64,000 nt of DNA from Brachypodius melanocephalos (taxonomy: Eukaryota; Chordata; Aves; Passeriformes; Pycnonotidae): NCBI GenBank assembly GCA_013398615.1, contig VZSR01000514.1, forward strand, positions 2,475,790-2,539,789, given 5' to 3'. The position numbers and the translations under genes were made by a program. The notes under the pieces are model-generated. The model saw only the letters and a list, made by a program, of their open reading frames with translations. It made no database searches and was not told the DNA's origin. This document shows positions 13,640 to 25,700 of this stretch, one piece after another. The number at the start of each line of letters is the position of its first letter. Within the stretch, counting starts at the first letter, position 1.

Positions 13640-14330
13640 CTGTCTTGATAAAAGAAGATAAAATCAAAGTCTTGACGCAAGCTCTTTCATTTAAGTGCAG
13701 TGTTTTCCTACGCACAACTAAACTGTAATTGAGATTCCAAATGACTACAGTAATTAATTACTAAAGGCAAAAAGACCTGCTTTATGTATCTGCCATGTTT
13801 ATAATCATAAAGGAGTCAAAACGCAGATGCTATTCAAATGCTTCACCTTAAAATTCCTTAACAAAAGCTCCTTAACAATGAACGAAAATTGAAGTACAAA
13901 TGACAAACAACTCACTGCACAATCACTGGGTGCTCCAGCCGCTAAGAATGTTCATGTTTTAATCTCCCAAGTCCAGTTTTTTTAATCTATTATTGTATTT
14001 AAAAATAAACCCTTCTTCAGAGAAACAAGAAGCAGGCCTTTAAGGATTGTAGAATATTAATCAAGAACTGAGCTTGATACGTAATTCTTGATATTCATGG
14101 CTTATGAAAGAAGGTGCAGGGTGCCAGGGGGATTTTATCAGCTGCTAATTACTATTGTTTAATTCTAGCTCCGGGAAACTTCTTCTTTACCCATCACAGA
14201 GCAGAAAATGTACTATAAACTGAAGTCATTGCTCTCCCTTTAGTGCTTACACAAGCAATGAGGAGAGATGACTTCCTACTGCAAAAACATCCACTCTAAC
14301 GTCACTGGGCATGACCTTATCATTGACTGT
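13640..14330. promoter_or_regulatory. Candidate intronic enhancer block
   Basis: This AT-rich, CpG-poor stretch contains dense homeodomain-like TAATTA/ATTAAT words. Within 26 bp it also has TTATCA (GATA-like, 14135-14140) overlapping a CAGCTG E-box (14139-14144), then CTAATTA (14145-14151) and ATTGTTT (SOX-like, 14154-14160). It looks like conserved non-coding sequence, but conservation could not be measured here. Confidence 0.3.
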
Positions 14331-14374
14331 CTTGTTTTCAATGGAAAATGTCCAGTTCTAGACAGCACAAACCC

Positions 14375-14406
14375 CAAAGGTAACAAATTCAGGTTTGTTA
14401 CCTTTG
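14375..14406. repeat. Perfect 13-bp inverted repeat, 6-nt loop
   Basis: The left arm CAAAGGTAACAAA (14375-14387) and right arm TTTGTTACCTTTG (14394-14406) are exact reverse complements separated by TTCAGG. The stem is too short for a canonical miRNA precursor. It lies just beside the enhancer-like block at 13.6-14.3 kb. Confidence 0.9.
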
Positions 14407-17400
14407 ATGGATTTTTCAATTTTTTTTTTAGAGGCTAATGTCTTCTTGTGTACAGCCAGATGAGTTGGAGTGGAAGACAAATGTCTGAAACTGGTAGTCT
14501 GATGAGACCAAGATAAGAACATACACAAATACAAGAGCTACTGACAAAGGGAAGATTGAAAAGCAGAAACCAGAAATATCCCTGCACACGTAAGAGAGGG
14601 TGTTGTTAACCTCTAATAAATAATTACAGTAAATACCAGCTATTAAGAGAGTTCTGTGAATGCAAAAGACAACATTATGGTGCAGTTTGTATGCAGATAC
14701 CATCACAATATTCCCTTTTATCCTGGAAAACATCAGCTTCTTCAAAGACTCCTATTAAAGTGTTGTATGTTTGTCCTCCTATGAATCAGGTTTGAGTTGG
14801 AAAAGATACACCTTCTCCCCTGTATTCAGATGTTATCACCACCTGTGAGCTGGAAGCTTTCCATCAGCACAGCTCAATGCTCCCTGGTCCACTTCCATGC
14901 AAAGTCAACTTAGCTCCTGCAAGGCTTGCAGCAATTTCAGCTGCTTCATTTACCTGCTGGGGTTTGCATTAAGACAACTTAAACTGCAGTAAAGTCAACA
15001 TACATCTGTGCCCTAAATTACCAGAGTACAGCCACTGCACCAACTCACTGTTTGCATAACCATTTTAACATCAAAGATGTGCTGATGAGCACAAATTGGT
15101 GCTGGCCCAGATCCAGATTTGAAGTCATATCAGCCTAGAGACAGCAACTTTGATACCCACAGGACCAAAGCAGCAAAGCTGTTCAGCATCCTGATGCGGT
15201 TTGGTTGATTTTAGGTATCTTCTTCCACCCCATAAGACACTGGCACCAGTAGCTGGGGTTTCCCCAGGATGAGGGGCCCTAATGTCCTCAATTTCTGCCC
15301 TATACAAGAGCCAGCATGGCAACAGGAAGAGTGGAATGCTCCAGGAATAAGCACGGAGAATGTAAGCCCTTCTCACGCTCACATCACCTGTGCCTTCACT
15401 TGGCTTCAATCACATCTGACTCTGGATTCAGTGAACACAGCACAGGCTTCTTGCCCAGCTCACTAGCATCCAAAAGGCTCTAAAAAGCACTGTGAGACCT
15501 GGGAAATTCCCACAGAGATGAAGTCAGACCCTCATCCCCAAGCCATCGCTGGTGCCGTGCAATGAGGTCACCTTTCAGCACGGCAGTCTCCGAGGTACCG
15601 CAGCTCAGCCGGGGCAGAGCGAGTCTCAAACCCACTCCAGAGCTGTTCTCACTCCAGGATTTTGAAGACTGAGCTGAGAAACAGAGATGAGACTTGGAAG
15701 AAATATGAGACCCAGGGAGCCCCAGACAGGAAAGGTCCTTGCAGGGTGGCTGCTGCCAGGGCAGGATGCCTCAGAGCAGTCCCAAGGAGGGGGGGACGCG
15801 GGCTGCACCTGGGTCTGGCTTTCTCAGGCACCAGATGTGGTTTCACGGACACCCCTCTACCCAGCTCGTGTTTCCATTACCAATGGGGAAAATGTAACTG
15901 AGAAAAAGCCAAAATGACCCAGGGGTCTCATGGACAAATGTTGCACGTACCTAAGTCTTGGAAGCAAAGCAGAGTTACAGTATGCTGGGAGAGAGTAAAC
16001 TGAACAGCTCTAGCATTTGCCAGTTCTCATCTGTGAGCAGCTGACACAGGCAACTAAAGAGGACATAGCAATTCCAGTTTCCATCATAATTTGCAAGCTA
16101 ATTTACAGTCAAAATAAACATACAAGTGAGGGGAAGGAAAAAAATCAGGGAGAGGGGGATACAAGAGTTTTCCTTTCTCCACTGATTTCTTTTGTGGATC
16201 TTGTTTCATCTCTAAACTACAGTGTAAAAGGATTAGTGCTGCCTCTATTTTCAGCCACATCACACCAAATCTGTTCTGAGTACACAAAAATAAACTCCTA
16301 TTCTAGTTCCTAATCTAGTCATATTCTCAAGACTCAGACTAGGTCCATTCTAGTTTAGAAAGCCACACCACTACTGCAACCTATGGGCACAGATCTTCCT
16401 CTTGGTGGAGCAGTAACCAGGGTGAAAACTGTTTCTCTTTGCCAAATCCCAGTACTTAAAAACAAATGAGAATAGCAAACAAGTGCCTCAAGCCAGCCAG
16501 CAGACATCCCTGGAACACAGGAAGAGGAGCTCATTTGAGTATGGAGGCACCTGGCTGGATGATTTTGCTGGTTTCCTAGCTTCAGGGGGACAGACCAGAC
16601 ACTGAGCAGGATTGTGTCTGAATGATGAATCCAGCTCGTCGTGTTTACACAGGCAGAATAAGACAGCACTGAGCCTCCCATATTTTTCTCATGCACTGTT
16701 GAGGTTTTAAAGCCCACAGCTCAAATTCTGACTTAGTCTCAACTTCACCCCTCAGGTTTTTGGCATTTGCCAACTTGAGTTTCTAAACACTGTCTTCAGG
16801 CCTTTCCAGCATCTTCCTGCTAAGAAATGCTAAGTTGTCCCACACAGTCAGAGCAATAAGGCGAAAGCAGAAAACCTCCCTGCTGTATTTCTCTGCACAG
16901 CCATGCAAATGACCATGAGAGGTATAAAAAGGTAAAAAGCAGAACCTGCACCATTTGTGGCAGTAACTTGACCAGAGAGCTGCAGAACTGGAACAGCTGG
17001 GAGCCCTGCAGCCTAGTTACAAACCACCTCCAAGCCTCTTGCCACGCTTGTTTGATTACTTCATTTAAACTCATTCTTGGGGGGTGTGTGAGCAGAATAT
17101 GATGTGTCTGATTCTTGCAGACATGCCTTATCTGTGCTGCATTAACAGGGTTTTGTTTGCTTTTAACTGATATCCTGGGTCATGTCAAAGACCTGTCAAG
17201 GCTGCCTTAACTCCAGCAGATCCAACAACTACAGCTTATGGAAAGAGAAAAAGAAACAGGACTAGTAAGACTGGTCACTTCTCCACTACTACTTCCCATC
17301 TTCTGGAAGCAGATCAGCAGCTTCCCTGCAAGGGGAGGAGACAAAGGAAGTGGACAACATCCACCCTTTACATTTACATGTGTGCATGAGGGACAGGGAG

Positions 17401-17533
17401 CATCTGTGGGGAGCACAATGTGGACTCATTCCAGTTTTCAGTCTGTCTCAATCCACCTGCATTTACTTTCCACATGTGATGGAACTATTTGTGAAGCAGA
17501 ATAACCACAAGACTCAGTTTCTGCTGTTTAAAA

Positions 17534-17586
17534 GTTATTAGAAATTAGTTATTTTCTAATAACCTGCTGTTCAGGTTATTAGAAAA
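17534..17586. repeat. Overlapping inverted repeats that share one arm
   Basis: A perfect 15-bp stem pairs TTTTCTAATAACCTG (17552-17566) with CAGGTTATTAGAAAA (17572-17586) around a 5-nt loop, CTGTT. A third copy of the arm core, GTTATTAGAAA (17534-17544), can instead pair with TTTCTAATAAC (17553-17563). The two hairpins use the same middle arm and cannot form together. Confidence 0.9.
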
Positions 17587-19710
17587 CAGAACATCTAAGC
17601 CTATAGAGCATTAGAATCTTAGAGTGAGAAATGTAAAATGGAAACAAGAACATACAGGCTCTCTGTGAAACCTGCCTCCCTCGTGGCCTTCTCATATACC
17701 CTACATAGGTCTGAAGAGTCTGTCTAAGGCAAGCAAACAAAAATAATACAGCTGCACTTGGAGGTAAAGATTTTTCAGCTTACTGCCTCTTAAATCTGGA
17801 TGCCATCTGACTTATGAACTATTTTAACTCAGTGCTTGTGTCCTTCTCCTCAGCAGATGGTTGGTGTTTCATGACAACTGTAAAATATGAGCATGTCCTG
17901 GTGGAAGAAGAGAATCTCCGTTCAAGAAAAGAGAATTAGAAAAAGAAACAATCAACAGACAAAATAGATTGTTGAATTTTAAATCCTCCAAGTTTCACTG
18001 ACCAATTTTGAATACAGGAATTACATTGATTTCACTAAACAGGGAGACTGATTTGCAATTGAAGTTGTTCTGAAATGAAACATATCACCCCCAAAGACTA
18101 CAGCTTAATGTGGAAATCCTCAGTGCCAGTGCTGGATGGGGAAGTGAGGTAGAGGTTCCTCTAAGCCCATCACTTCTCAGCTCCTACATCATCATGCCAG
18201 TTGCAAGGAAAAGGATGGACACCAAAGTGAAAAAGCCCTTTTAAAAAATTACTTTCCAATATGAAATGACTTAATTCCTCTGCTCTTCTTCTCCACAAAG
18301 GAACAAATATTAAAAACTGACTAAAAATTGGCTTCATCCTCCTTCGACTGAAATGAGTTTTAACAAGAAAGTATTGAGGCAGATATGAGCATTTGAAAAT
18401 CAATGTTAGTTTATAACACATCTTGCAATCTTCAGCTGTAAGAGATCACTCTGCTGACATCAGTGATGATGATCATTCAGATGAGGGCAATGCTTGTATA
18501 TTAAATCCAATCCTGGTCCAAATGGGAACAACCTGCATCTGATTTTAACTGCCATTATAGAAACATTAGACTCACAGAAGCCAACAGGAAGAGTTTAATT
18601 CCCTTCATGGTGCTGGACCAAACCTCACATGAAAGCAAGATTGGTAAAGTATCAGAAGGATACTGCCAAATCAAAGAGGCTTATGAGAGAAGCAGCTGAA
18701 TTAATTTTGGCACAAGAGGAATTGACTTGAGGGATGTTCAAAATAGGACAAGTAGAGCTCTGCTCGTATTTCAAGTAAAGGGATCTTTGTCATCGAGTGC
18801 TCTGGGGCTAGGGATACAGGAATAGCTTGGTCAAATGAGAACTAACAAAAACTTGCTTCCTACTCTTAAGTGCATCGAGATTGACAAGACACACAGAGAC
18901 AAAATACGACCTGGAGATTGCTGTTTTCCACATAACACCAGGTCTGCACCGAGTTATTTGTGCCTGGGGGAGGACAAGGGCCCTTGTGCATGGTACCAGC
19001 AGGCCTGGCCTGATGCATTTCCCCAGCTGTGGAGCTCAGGCACAGCGCTGGAGCATTCACAGCACACATGGTGCTGCCCAGCCCATTCCACACACAGTCC
19101 CAGAGTGGATCTGCTGTAGCTACAGACCCTCACTTGCACGAGTGCTCCCTGTCCAGTCTGACTTGCAGTCACAGAGAGGCATTGTTGCTACAACCCAGCC
19201 TCCCTTTTGGCTCCCGACATCCAGGATTCCTGCTCTGCAGCAACACTTGCATGTAGTTTATATTAGCATGCAAATCTTCCGGCTTTGATTTGTAACCTTA
19301 CGTATGACCCCCAGATGCAGCGCTGGAAAAGCAAAGCAAGGGCCTGGGAAAATGAGCAAAACTCCTCCAGGCCCTTCCAGAACAATGACAAAGCTCTGGG
19401 ACATTCTTAGTCCAAATAATGGAAATCTCCTGGGATTTTGCCATAGAATAGTAGGATTTTTTTTCTTCTCATTTGGAGTAGAGGGAAACAAAAAGTTCAT
19501 GTAAACCAAGAGACCCTCAGATTCACAAAGCCAGACCTGAGGGGCACAGAACGTTAAGTGTGAAGAAAAAAACCAACTCTGAAACAAACTCTTCTAGTTT
19601 CTATCCTATTTGTGCAACTACGTTTTTCATGCGTGACTAAAGGATAAAACTTGAGGTGAAATCAATGTCAAACAGCAGAGCATTCCAGAATTGCCAGCAT
19701 CACACACTGA

Positions 19711-19787
19711 CAGATCATAGGATGGTGTGGATTGGAAGGGATATTGAAGATGATCTAGTTGCAACCCCTTGCCATGGGCAGGGAAAC
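19711..19787 (-). mobile_element. Truncated CR1 LINE, 3' end only
   Basis: On the plus strand the segment reads ATCATAGGATGG, then TTGGAAGGGA, ATGATCTAGTTGCAACCCC and GCCATGGGCAGGGA. This is the reverse complement of the well-known 3' end of avian CR1 retroposons, which finish in ATTCTATG-type octamers, so the element lies on the minus strand. It is about 75 bp, 5'-truncated as CR1 copies usually are, and somewhat diverged. It is the only clear CR1 piece in the window and the main evidence that the organism is a bird. Confidence 0.85.
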
Positions 19788-22700
19788 TGTATTTTCATTT
19801 TAAATGCAAAATGATACAAGAGCAACTGAAAAAATGAGCTATCCTCAAAATATAAACACCATTCTACAAAAGTTCAATGCACATAGATCTTTAATTATAC
19901 CACATGACTGTATCTATATATATCTATGAAAATATAAAAGAATGAATGTACTTGTTCTCTACAGAACAATCCTGACAATGTAAAACCAATTCCTGGAAAA
20001 AAAGGGAACAAATTTCCACAGCCCCAGAACGATGCAATGCTGAAGTCACTGGAAAAATGTCTTTCACTGTAGTGACCCTTGACTTCAGACTTTAGAGAAA
20101 TACATGTTTCTTGTGGGGAGAAGAGCGAAAGAAGAAAATGATTTTGTGTCCTAGTCTTGCAAACAATGTCTCAATTGCACTGAAAAATGCCTAAGAGGCA
20201 AACATGGAGCACCCTCCTTATTCCAACCCTCATCCCCCAGCCTTCTGGCCAAACCAGGAAAACTGATGGAAGAGTCCTGTGCAGAATGGATTCCTTCCCG
20301 GCAGGGCACTCAATTAAACACAAAATTACCTTCTTCCTGTGGACCTTCAGGGTTTTCAGGAAGATACTGTGCCAAATCCTCACACCCTCAATCACTGCCT
20401 CTTTGCTAAGTTGAACTATTGTCTCTGCCCTTTCCTTCCCTCCTACTCTTCTCACAATCATCCTCCTTTTCCCTCCTTTTCCCACGCTTGGCTTCCTGCC
20501 TTCCCACTTGCAGGAACACCCTCTCCCATCCCAGCCACGCAGGAACATGACAGGCAGCACAAACCCATCTCTCCCCAGCTCTGCAGTTGCACCCTGGGCC
20601 ACACACAAGCAGAGGGACACCCAGCCATCCTCAGGGCTCCCAGACCTCCTTCATCCAGCACAGCAGGAGGGGCGAGCATTGCTCTGCCCTGCCGGGATGC
20701 AGAGATGGCAGAGAGGCTTTTTCAACCTGGAGCAATACCATGCTTTGGGTATTTCTGCTCAAAATGTCACTCGCTTCAAACCCTGTAAATATAAGGATCC
20801 AGCGGTAGGAAAAGCTGTTTGACTGCTGGGCACAGGGATGGCTGCTGGACAGGACAGTCACAATGTCTTCACTCCCAGCTGAGGAACCAGGAGATGAGTC
20901 TCCAGGCTGTACTGCAGCCAGAGGAGAAAGCTGTCCTACACTGCCCACCAACCCAGGCTACTCCTCTGCAGTTTGTACATGAGGTACAAAGGAGACAGGC
21001 CCCTAAAAGAATGCAAAATCAGGGGAGGTGGTGATCATCAGCAGTTGTAACCATACTGCCAAAGGACCTGATCACCAAATCCAGCCCCATACCTGGCACA
21101 AGACACCACCTGAGCTCCTGCTGTAAGCTTGGACCATTTCAGTGTAGGGGTGAAGAACACTCCCAGGGATTTTCAGTCACTCTCAGCTGGGCTTTGTCAC
21201 TTGCACAGCTTCTCCCCATAAAAAACTCCACATCTTCTCTGGAGATGTGCACTGCTGCTTGGCGATGCAGCTTCTGTCAGAGATGCCAGGGGTGGCAGTG
21301 GCTACACTAATTCCTTCTTGTTTCACAGCTCAGGCACAAGCCTCACATACCCTGGGAATTACTTATTTTTTGAAGAAGGATATGTGGCTGCAAGTCAGCA
21401 TGTATCCCATTAGAAATAAGCTTTTTAGGGCCATGCCCATATTATATGTTCTATCAAAATCACTAATAAAACATGAATCAGCAAAATTACTCATAAGTTT
21501 ACATTTCTGTCAAATTCAGGGCTTACAGTGCTTTAGAACAATAAACAAACCTCTTCCTTTCACTCCCCAAGCCTGAATGTTCTCCCACTCTTAGCCACTT
21601 AAAGGGAATTATGAATGTTGCACAGACAGAAACTCTATTAAATCTGCTGAAGTGTCCACTCAAAGCTCAGAGAGATCACTGTCTGTAACAGCAGGCTTTC
21701 AAGAACTAATACAGCTGCACTCAACACATCAGCATCTGGAGACAGCAAGAATTTGCTAGGCAGAATTGGGAGAAAAGGGCCTGGTTTTATGCAACCCTAC
21801 ACTGGGGTCTCAAACTGCTCACGCTACTCACCTCAGATCCTTGTCTAGGTGGGTGGCAAGGGCACACATCCACCTCCAGAGGTGCCTCTCCCTCTGCCTG
21901 CAGGAAGAGACAAATCCAGGCAGACAGCTAATGTCTACAAGGCTGAAGTTAAGGTGGATGTACAGTAAGGAAATGCCTACATGGTGCAGAGATGCCCAAA
22001 CTGACACTGGCCTGTGTCTCCTCCGGGATGCAGCACTATCAGTCCATGGTGGTCAACAAAGCAGCTTGGCTGAGTGTGCTCACTCACACAGAGCCCCAAA
22101 TCTTTGCTGGGCACATGTGCTCTGGCCCAGCATCACTGATAGTGATGTAACACTTCCACGTGCTTGAGCCTTTAAAAAAAATGAGGATTTGACTCCAATC
22201 CTCATTCAAAAGGCTCTAAGTTTTTAACCTGGGTCCCCAGAGTGATTCTAAATTCTAATTTATGAAGCGCTAAACAGGAAGGAGCCAGAGGCACCACTAT
22301 AATTTACCAGAGGCAGATATGCAAAGTGGAGGGAGAGACAAGCCCTGCAGCCATCTCCATGCAGAGATCTCTGCTCCAGGGCTGGCTGGCCAGGGGGCAA
22401 GCTGAGCCAAAATCACTCACCCTCGTGTGCAGGGCATGAAGCAGTCGGCTGAAAGCCACAAAACGCAGGAGGTGTGAATTACAGCATCTTAACTCACACC
22501 CTGAAGTGTCTTATTGCAAAAGGGCTCTGGGCAGAGGTAGGACTTTTTATTTCCAATGTTGTAATTCCCCTGTTTCTTCTCTCTCCCCCACAACCGCCCC
22601 TCCAGTAGAGGTACATCCAAAGAGGATCAAATCTCACCCTCCTCAGCCCTGTGAAATGCAAGCAAAACTAGCAAGACTTGGCCCACTGTGCCTTTTCTTA

Positions 22701-25700
22701 AGGCTTCAGTAATATTAAACAAATACTCTTTAAATACAAAACACTTGTTGCCTTGGAACAACTCAAAGATGGATGTAAAATCACTGGATCCACAGATGGG
22801 TGCTATGGGTGGGCTCTGCTGAAAGGGAAAGCATCCCGAGCTCTAACAGAATGTCTCCCTTTCCATCTGCTTCCATGCACCCCTCTGTGGCAGGAACAGA
22901 GGGGCTGCCCCGAGTGCACAGGAACGTCTCAGGTTCAGGGCCCCATTCTCTGTTTGCAGGCTGCTGATGGGAGATGGCTCTCCCCCTGCACACTCACAAA
23001 TCCTTGCCCACACACCAGCAGATGTAGCAAATGTGAGGCCTGCCCTCAGCAATTCCCACCAGCTCCAGGATTTGCCCTGGTCTGCCTCAGGAATAAGGAA
23101 TGGACATCCTGGATGTCAGCTAGGTGGAGCAGCAGAGTGATTCACCACTGCAGGGGCTAGGAGGATAGATTCCAAAAAAAAAAGGGGAAAAAGAGAAAAA
23201 TAAAATCTGGGGCAAAAATCTGCTCCCAGGTCAACAAAATTCCACTGGAAGCAGCAAATATGGAGTAAGTGTTCCACAAGGCATCCCAAATCCTGTCTGA
23301 CACAGCCACTGTGGCTGCCCTCACTTGACAGAAGAGACAAAGCTGGACAAAATGATGGCAGGAGCTCTACCAGACGAGAAAGCCACAGGCTTGGGTGCCA
23401 GAGAGACACCACCAGGCTCCCACAGTCTGTCCTCCCTGTTAACCATCCAAATTGTTCTTGAGGATAAGCAAAGGAGGCCAGTTGGAGAACAGACTGGTAG
23501 TTTTAGTGGAGGATAACCACCAGCCCTGAGACATGGCTGACCACAGGGCAAAACCACAGCCCCATCAGCATTCTCCAGGAGTGTGTCAGAAAGCCCAGGA
23601 CTGCCCTGGATGGGATTGATAAGAGTACAGCTTGGGCTGCATGGCTGTGTCCCATGTCTGTGCTCCAGAGGACACGATTTCTGCTCCCCCAGCTGCCTGT
23701 GAGGCTTCTCCACCAGTAACACAAAGACAGCCAAAAAGTTCCTCAAGGGTTGTAAATAAGGAGGCACACCTCACCTGATGGTGAGATTTTTCCTGCTTTT
23801 CATGGTCACAAAAAATCCCTTTTCTGAATATTGAGATGAGTGATTTGCTTTGGTCCCATGGATAAATGTCATCTCCTCAGGAGAGGAAATCTTCCTAGAA
23901 AGTGTAGGGCAGAGACTGAACAGCCTGTGGAGATTACAGTAGCAATTCCTTGGAGACTCAGCCTACCAGGGCACTGAAGGACATGGTAAACTTCAAGAAA
24001 GGGCCTTAATCCCAGAGATTTCAATGGGATTTAAGCCTGCACTTAACTCTTGTCACTGATTTGCAGCCTGTGACTGTCAAGGTCTTCCTCTCTGTCTCTT
24101 TGTCCCAACAAGTGACAAATTACAGTGTCTGGATTTCTACAACTATTGATTTGAGGGTTCTTTGAAAATCCTAATTTGCTGAGTATCATCCTTTTACTAT
24201 AACTCTGGGCTTTCCCAAAAGCAGTCCATGCAGCTGGTCTACAACCCCAACCCACAACGCTTTTCCAGCCTTGCAGAGATGAGCAGGAACCCTCCAGCCC
24301 AACATCTCCACAACTCCAGCACACATGAACTGTTCCAATACTCTAATTTCACACATCAGTCACAACCTGCCAACTTTCAGCTGGACATGACTGAATCCTC
24401 TCCATGCTGGCTCACTTCTTGCCACAGCTGCAGCAGCCTACACATGCTTCCAACCCTTGTTAAACCACACTAGCTGTGGATGCCACACTGACAGTAGTGG
24501 AGCCTGGGAGGGATCTGAAGCAGCCCCTTCATGGTGGCAAGAATGCCAAGCCATGACTGCAGTCACTCAGCAGAGCCAGGACCCTGTGGAGAGGCTGCCA
24601 CATGGCTTTGGTCTGTCAGCTGTGCTGCCTCTTAGCTTGAAACCACCAGGAGCCACAGTCGGCAAGCATGTCACCAGCTCCCCAAGTCAGCAAATCACTA
24701 TCACAGCGAGAAATCACAGAAAACAGAAAAATATCACACTTCTAGCCCCACTGCAGTCCCACAGATTGAAGAAGCAGGACAGGCAAAGCAGGCTGAAATT
24801 TTTTTCAGGAGTTCAGAGAAATCCCATCTGTGGGAAAGTGGTACTAATTCCCATCTGCAGATGTGGCCACTCAAACAGGTCCACCAGCACACTTGGAAAT
24901 ACCTGAGGGGCTGACTGGAGACCCAGCTACCTTCTCACTGACATGGGAGCCCTCCTTAGCTCAAAAACCAACTCCAAAACAGCACTGAACTACAAATATC
25001 CTTGGCACGGTAAATTGTCAAAGCGTGATTTAAAAGTGAGCTCCGAAGTGAGGGAGCTCAGCCAACCCCTGCATCTGGCCACAATATTGAGAGTCAATCC
25101 CACAGTTAACAACCTCAAACTCCATCGAGGTGAGACATTAAAAAACAACTCAAATAATATCCCAGCCATGTCACTTTATTCTTTTTTTCCCTTGAAAGGA
25201 CATCTGGCATGCAAGCCTTGGGTTTTCCCTCATCCCAGAAAAACCAACAGCCATATTTTCCAGAGGTCTCTTTTCCCTACCCAGGGAGTGGAAGGGATGC
25301 AGTCAGTTAATGCATGGCTCCTAACATTTTTCCAGAGAGCTGGTTGGACTCCCATTCCCTTCTCCCATGGAGGAACACAGCTGCTATAATCAGCCTGTAG
25401 CTGAGAAGGGGCTCAAAATACCATTCCTGTCACTGCCACATAAAAATCAGCAGCTGACAGTGACAGATTGCAATGAACTCACAACCCCCTTTAAGAAGGT
25501 AAAGCATCTGTCTTATCTCACATAGAAAAACCCTCCAGAAACAAGTGTCTCAGATGGACATATCTATCTATAGTAACAGCCTGTAGATCTGTTCCTAAAA
25601 CTAACTCAAGCAAAGCTTCCTCCACGTCCAGGCTCTTGCATGTACCTTTGTAACTCCTACAGAAAAGCAATTTCAGGACTGCTCTGGTGAAGCAAACACT

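Larger units (their letters stand above)
10065..19710. other. Intron 1 segment, exon 2 side: mostly unique DNA
   Basis: This non-coding stretch holds a short AC-repeat tract near 10.9 kb, a long T-rich tract near 13.25 kb, an AT-rich block with enhancer-like motif content at about 13.64-14.33 kb, and perfect inverted repeats at 14.38 kb and 17.55 kb. A stop-free minus-strand stretch of 216 codons (11124-11774) starts at a TTG and shows no recognised domain, so I do not call it a gene. I saw nothing else in it. Confidence 0.7.

Noticed and set aside
14375..17586. The perfect hairpins at 14.4 and 17.55 kb as microRNA precursors
   Set aside because: Stems of 13 and 15 bp are too short for a canonical precursor, which needs a stem of about 30 bp or more.
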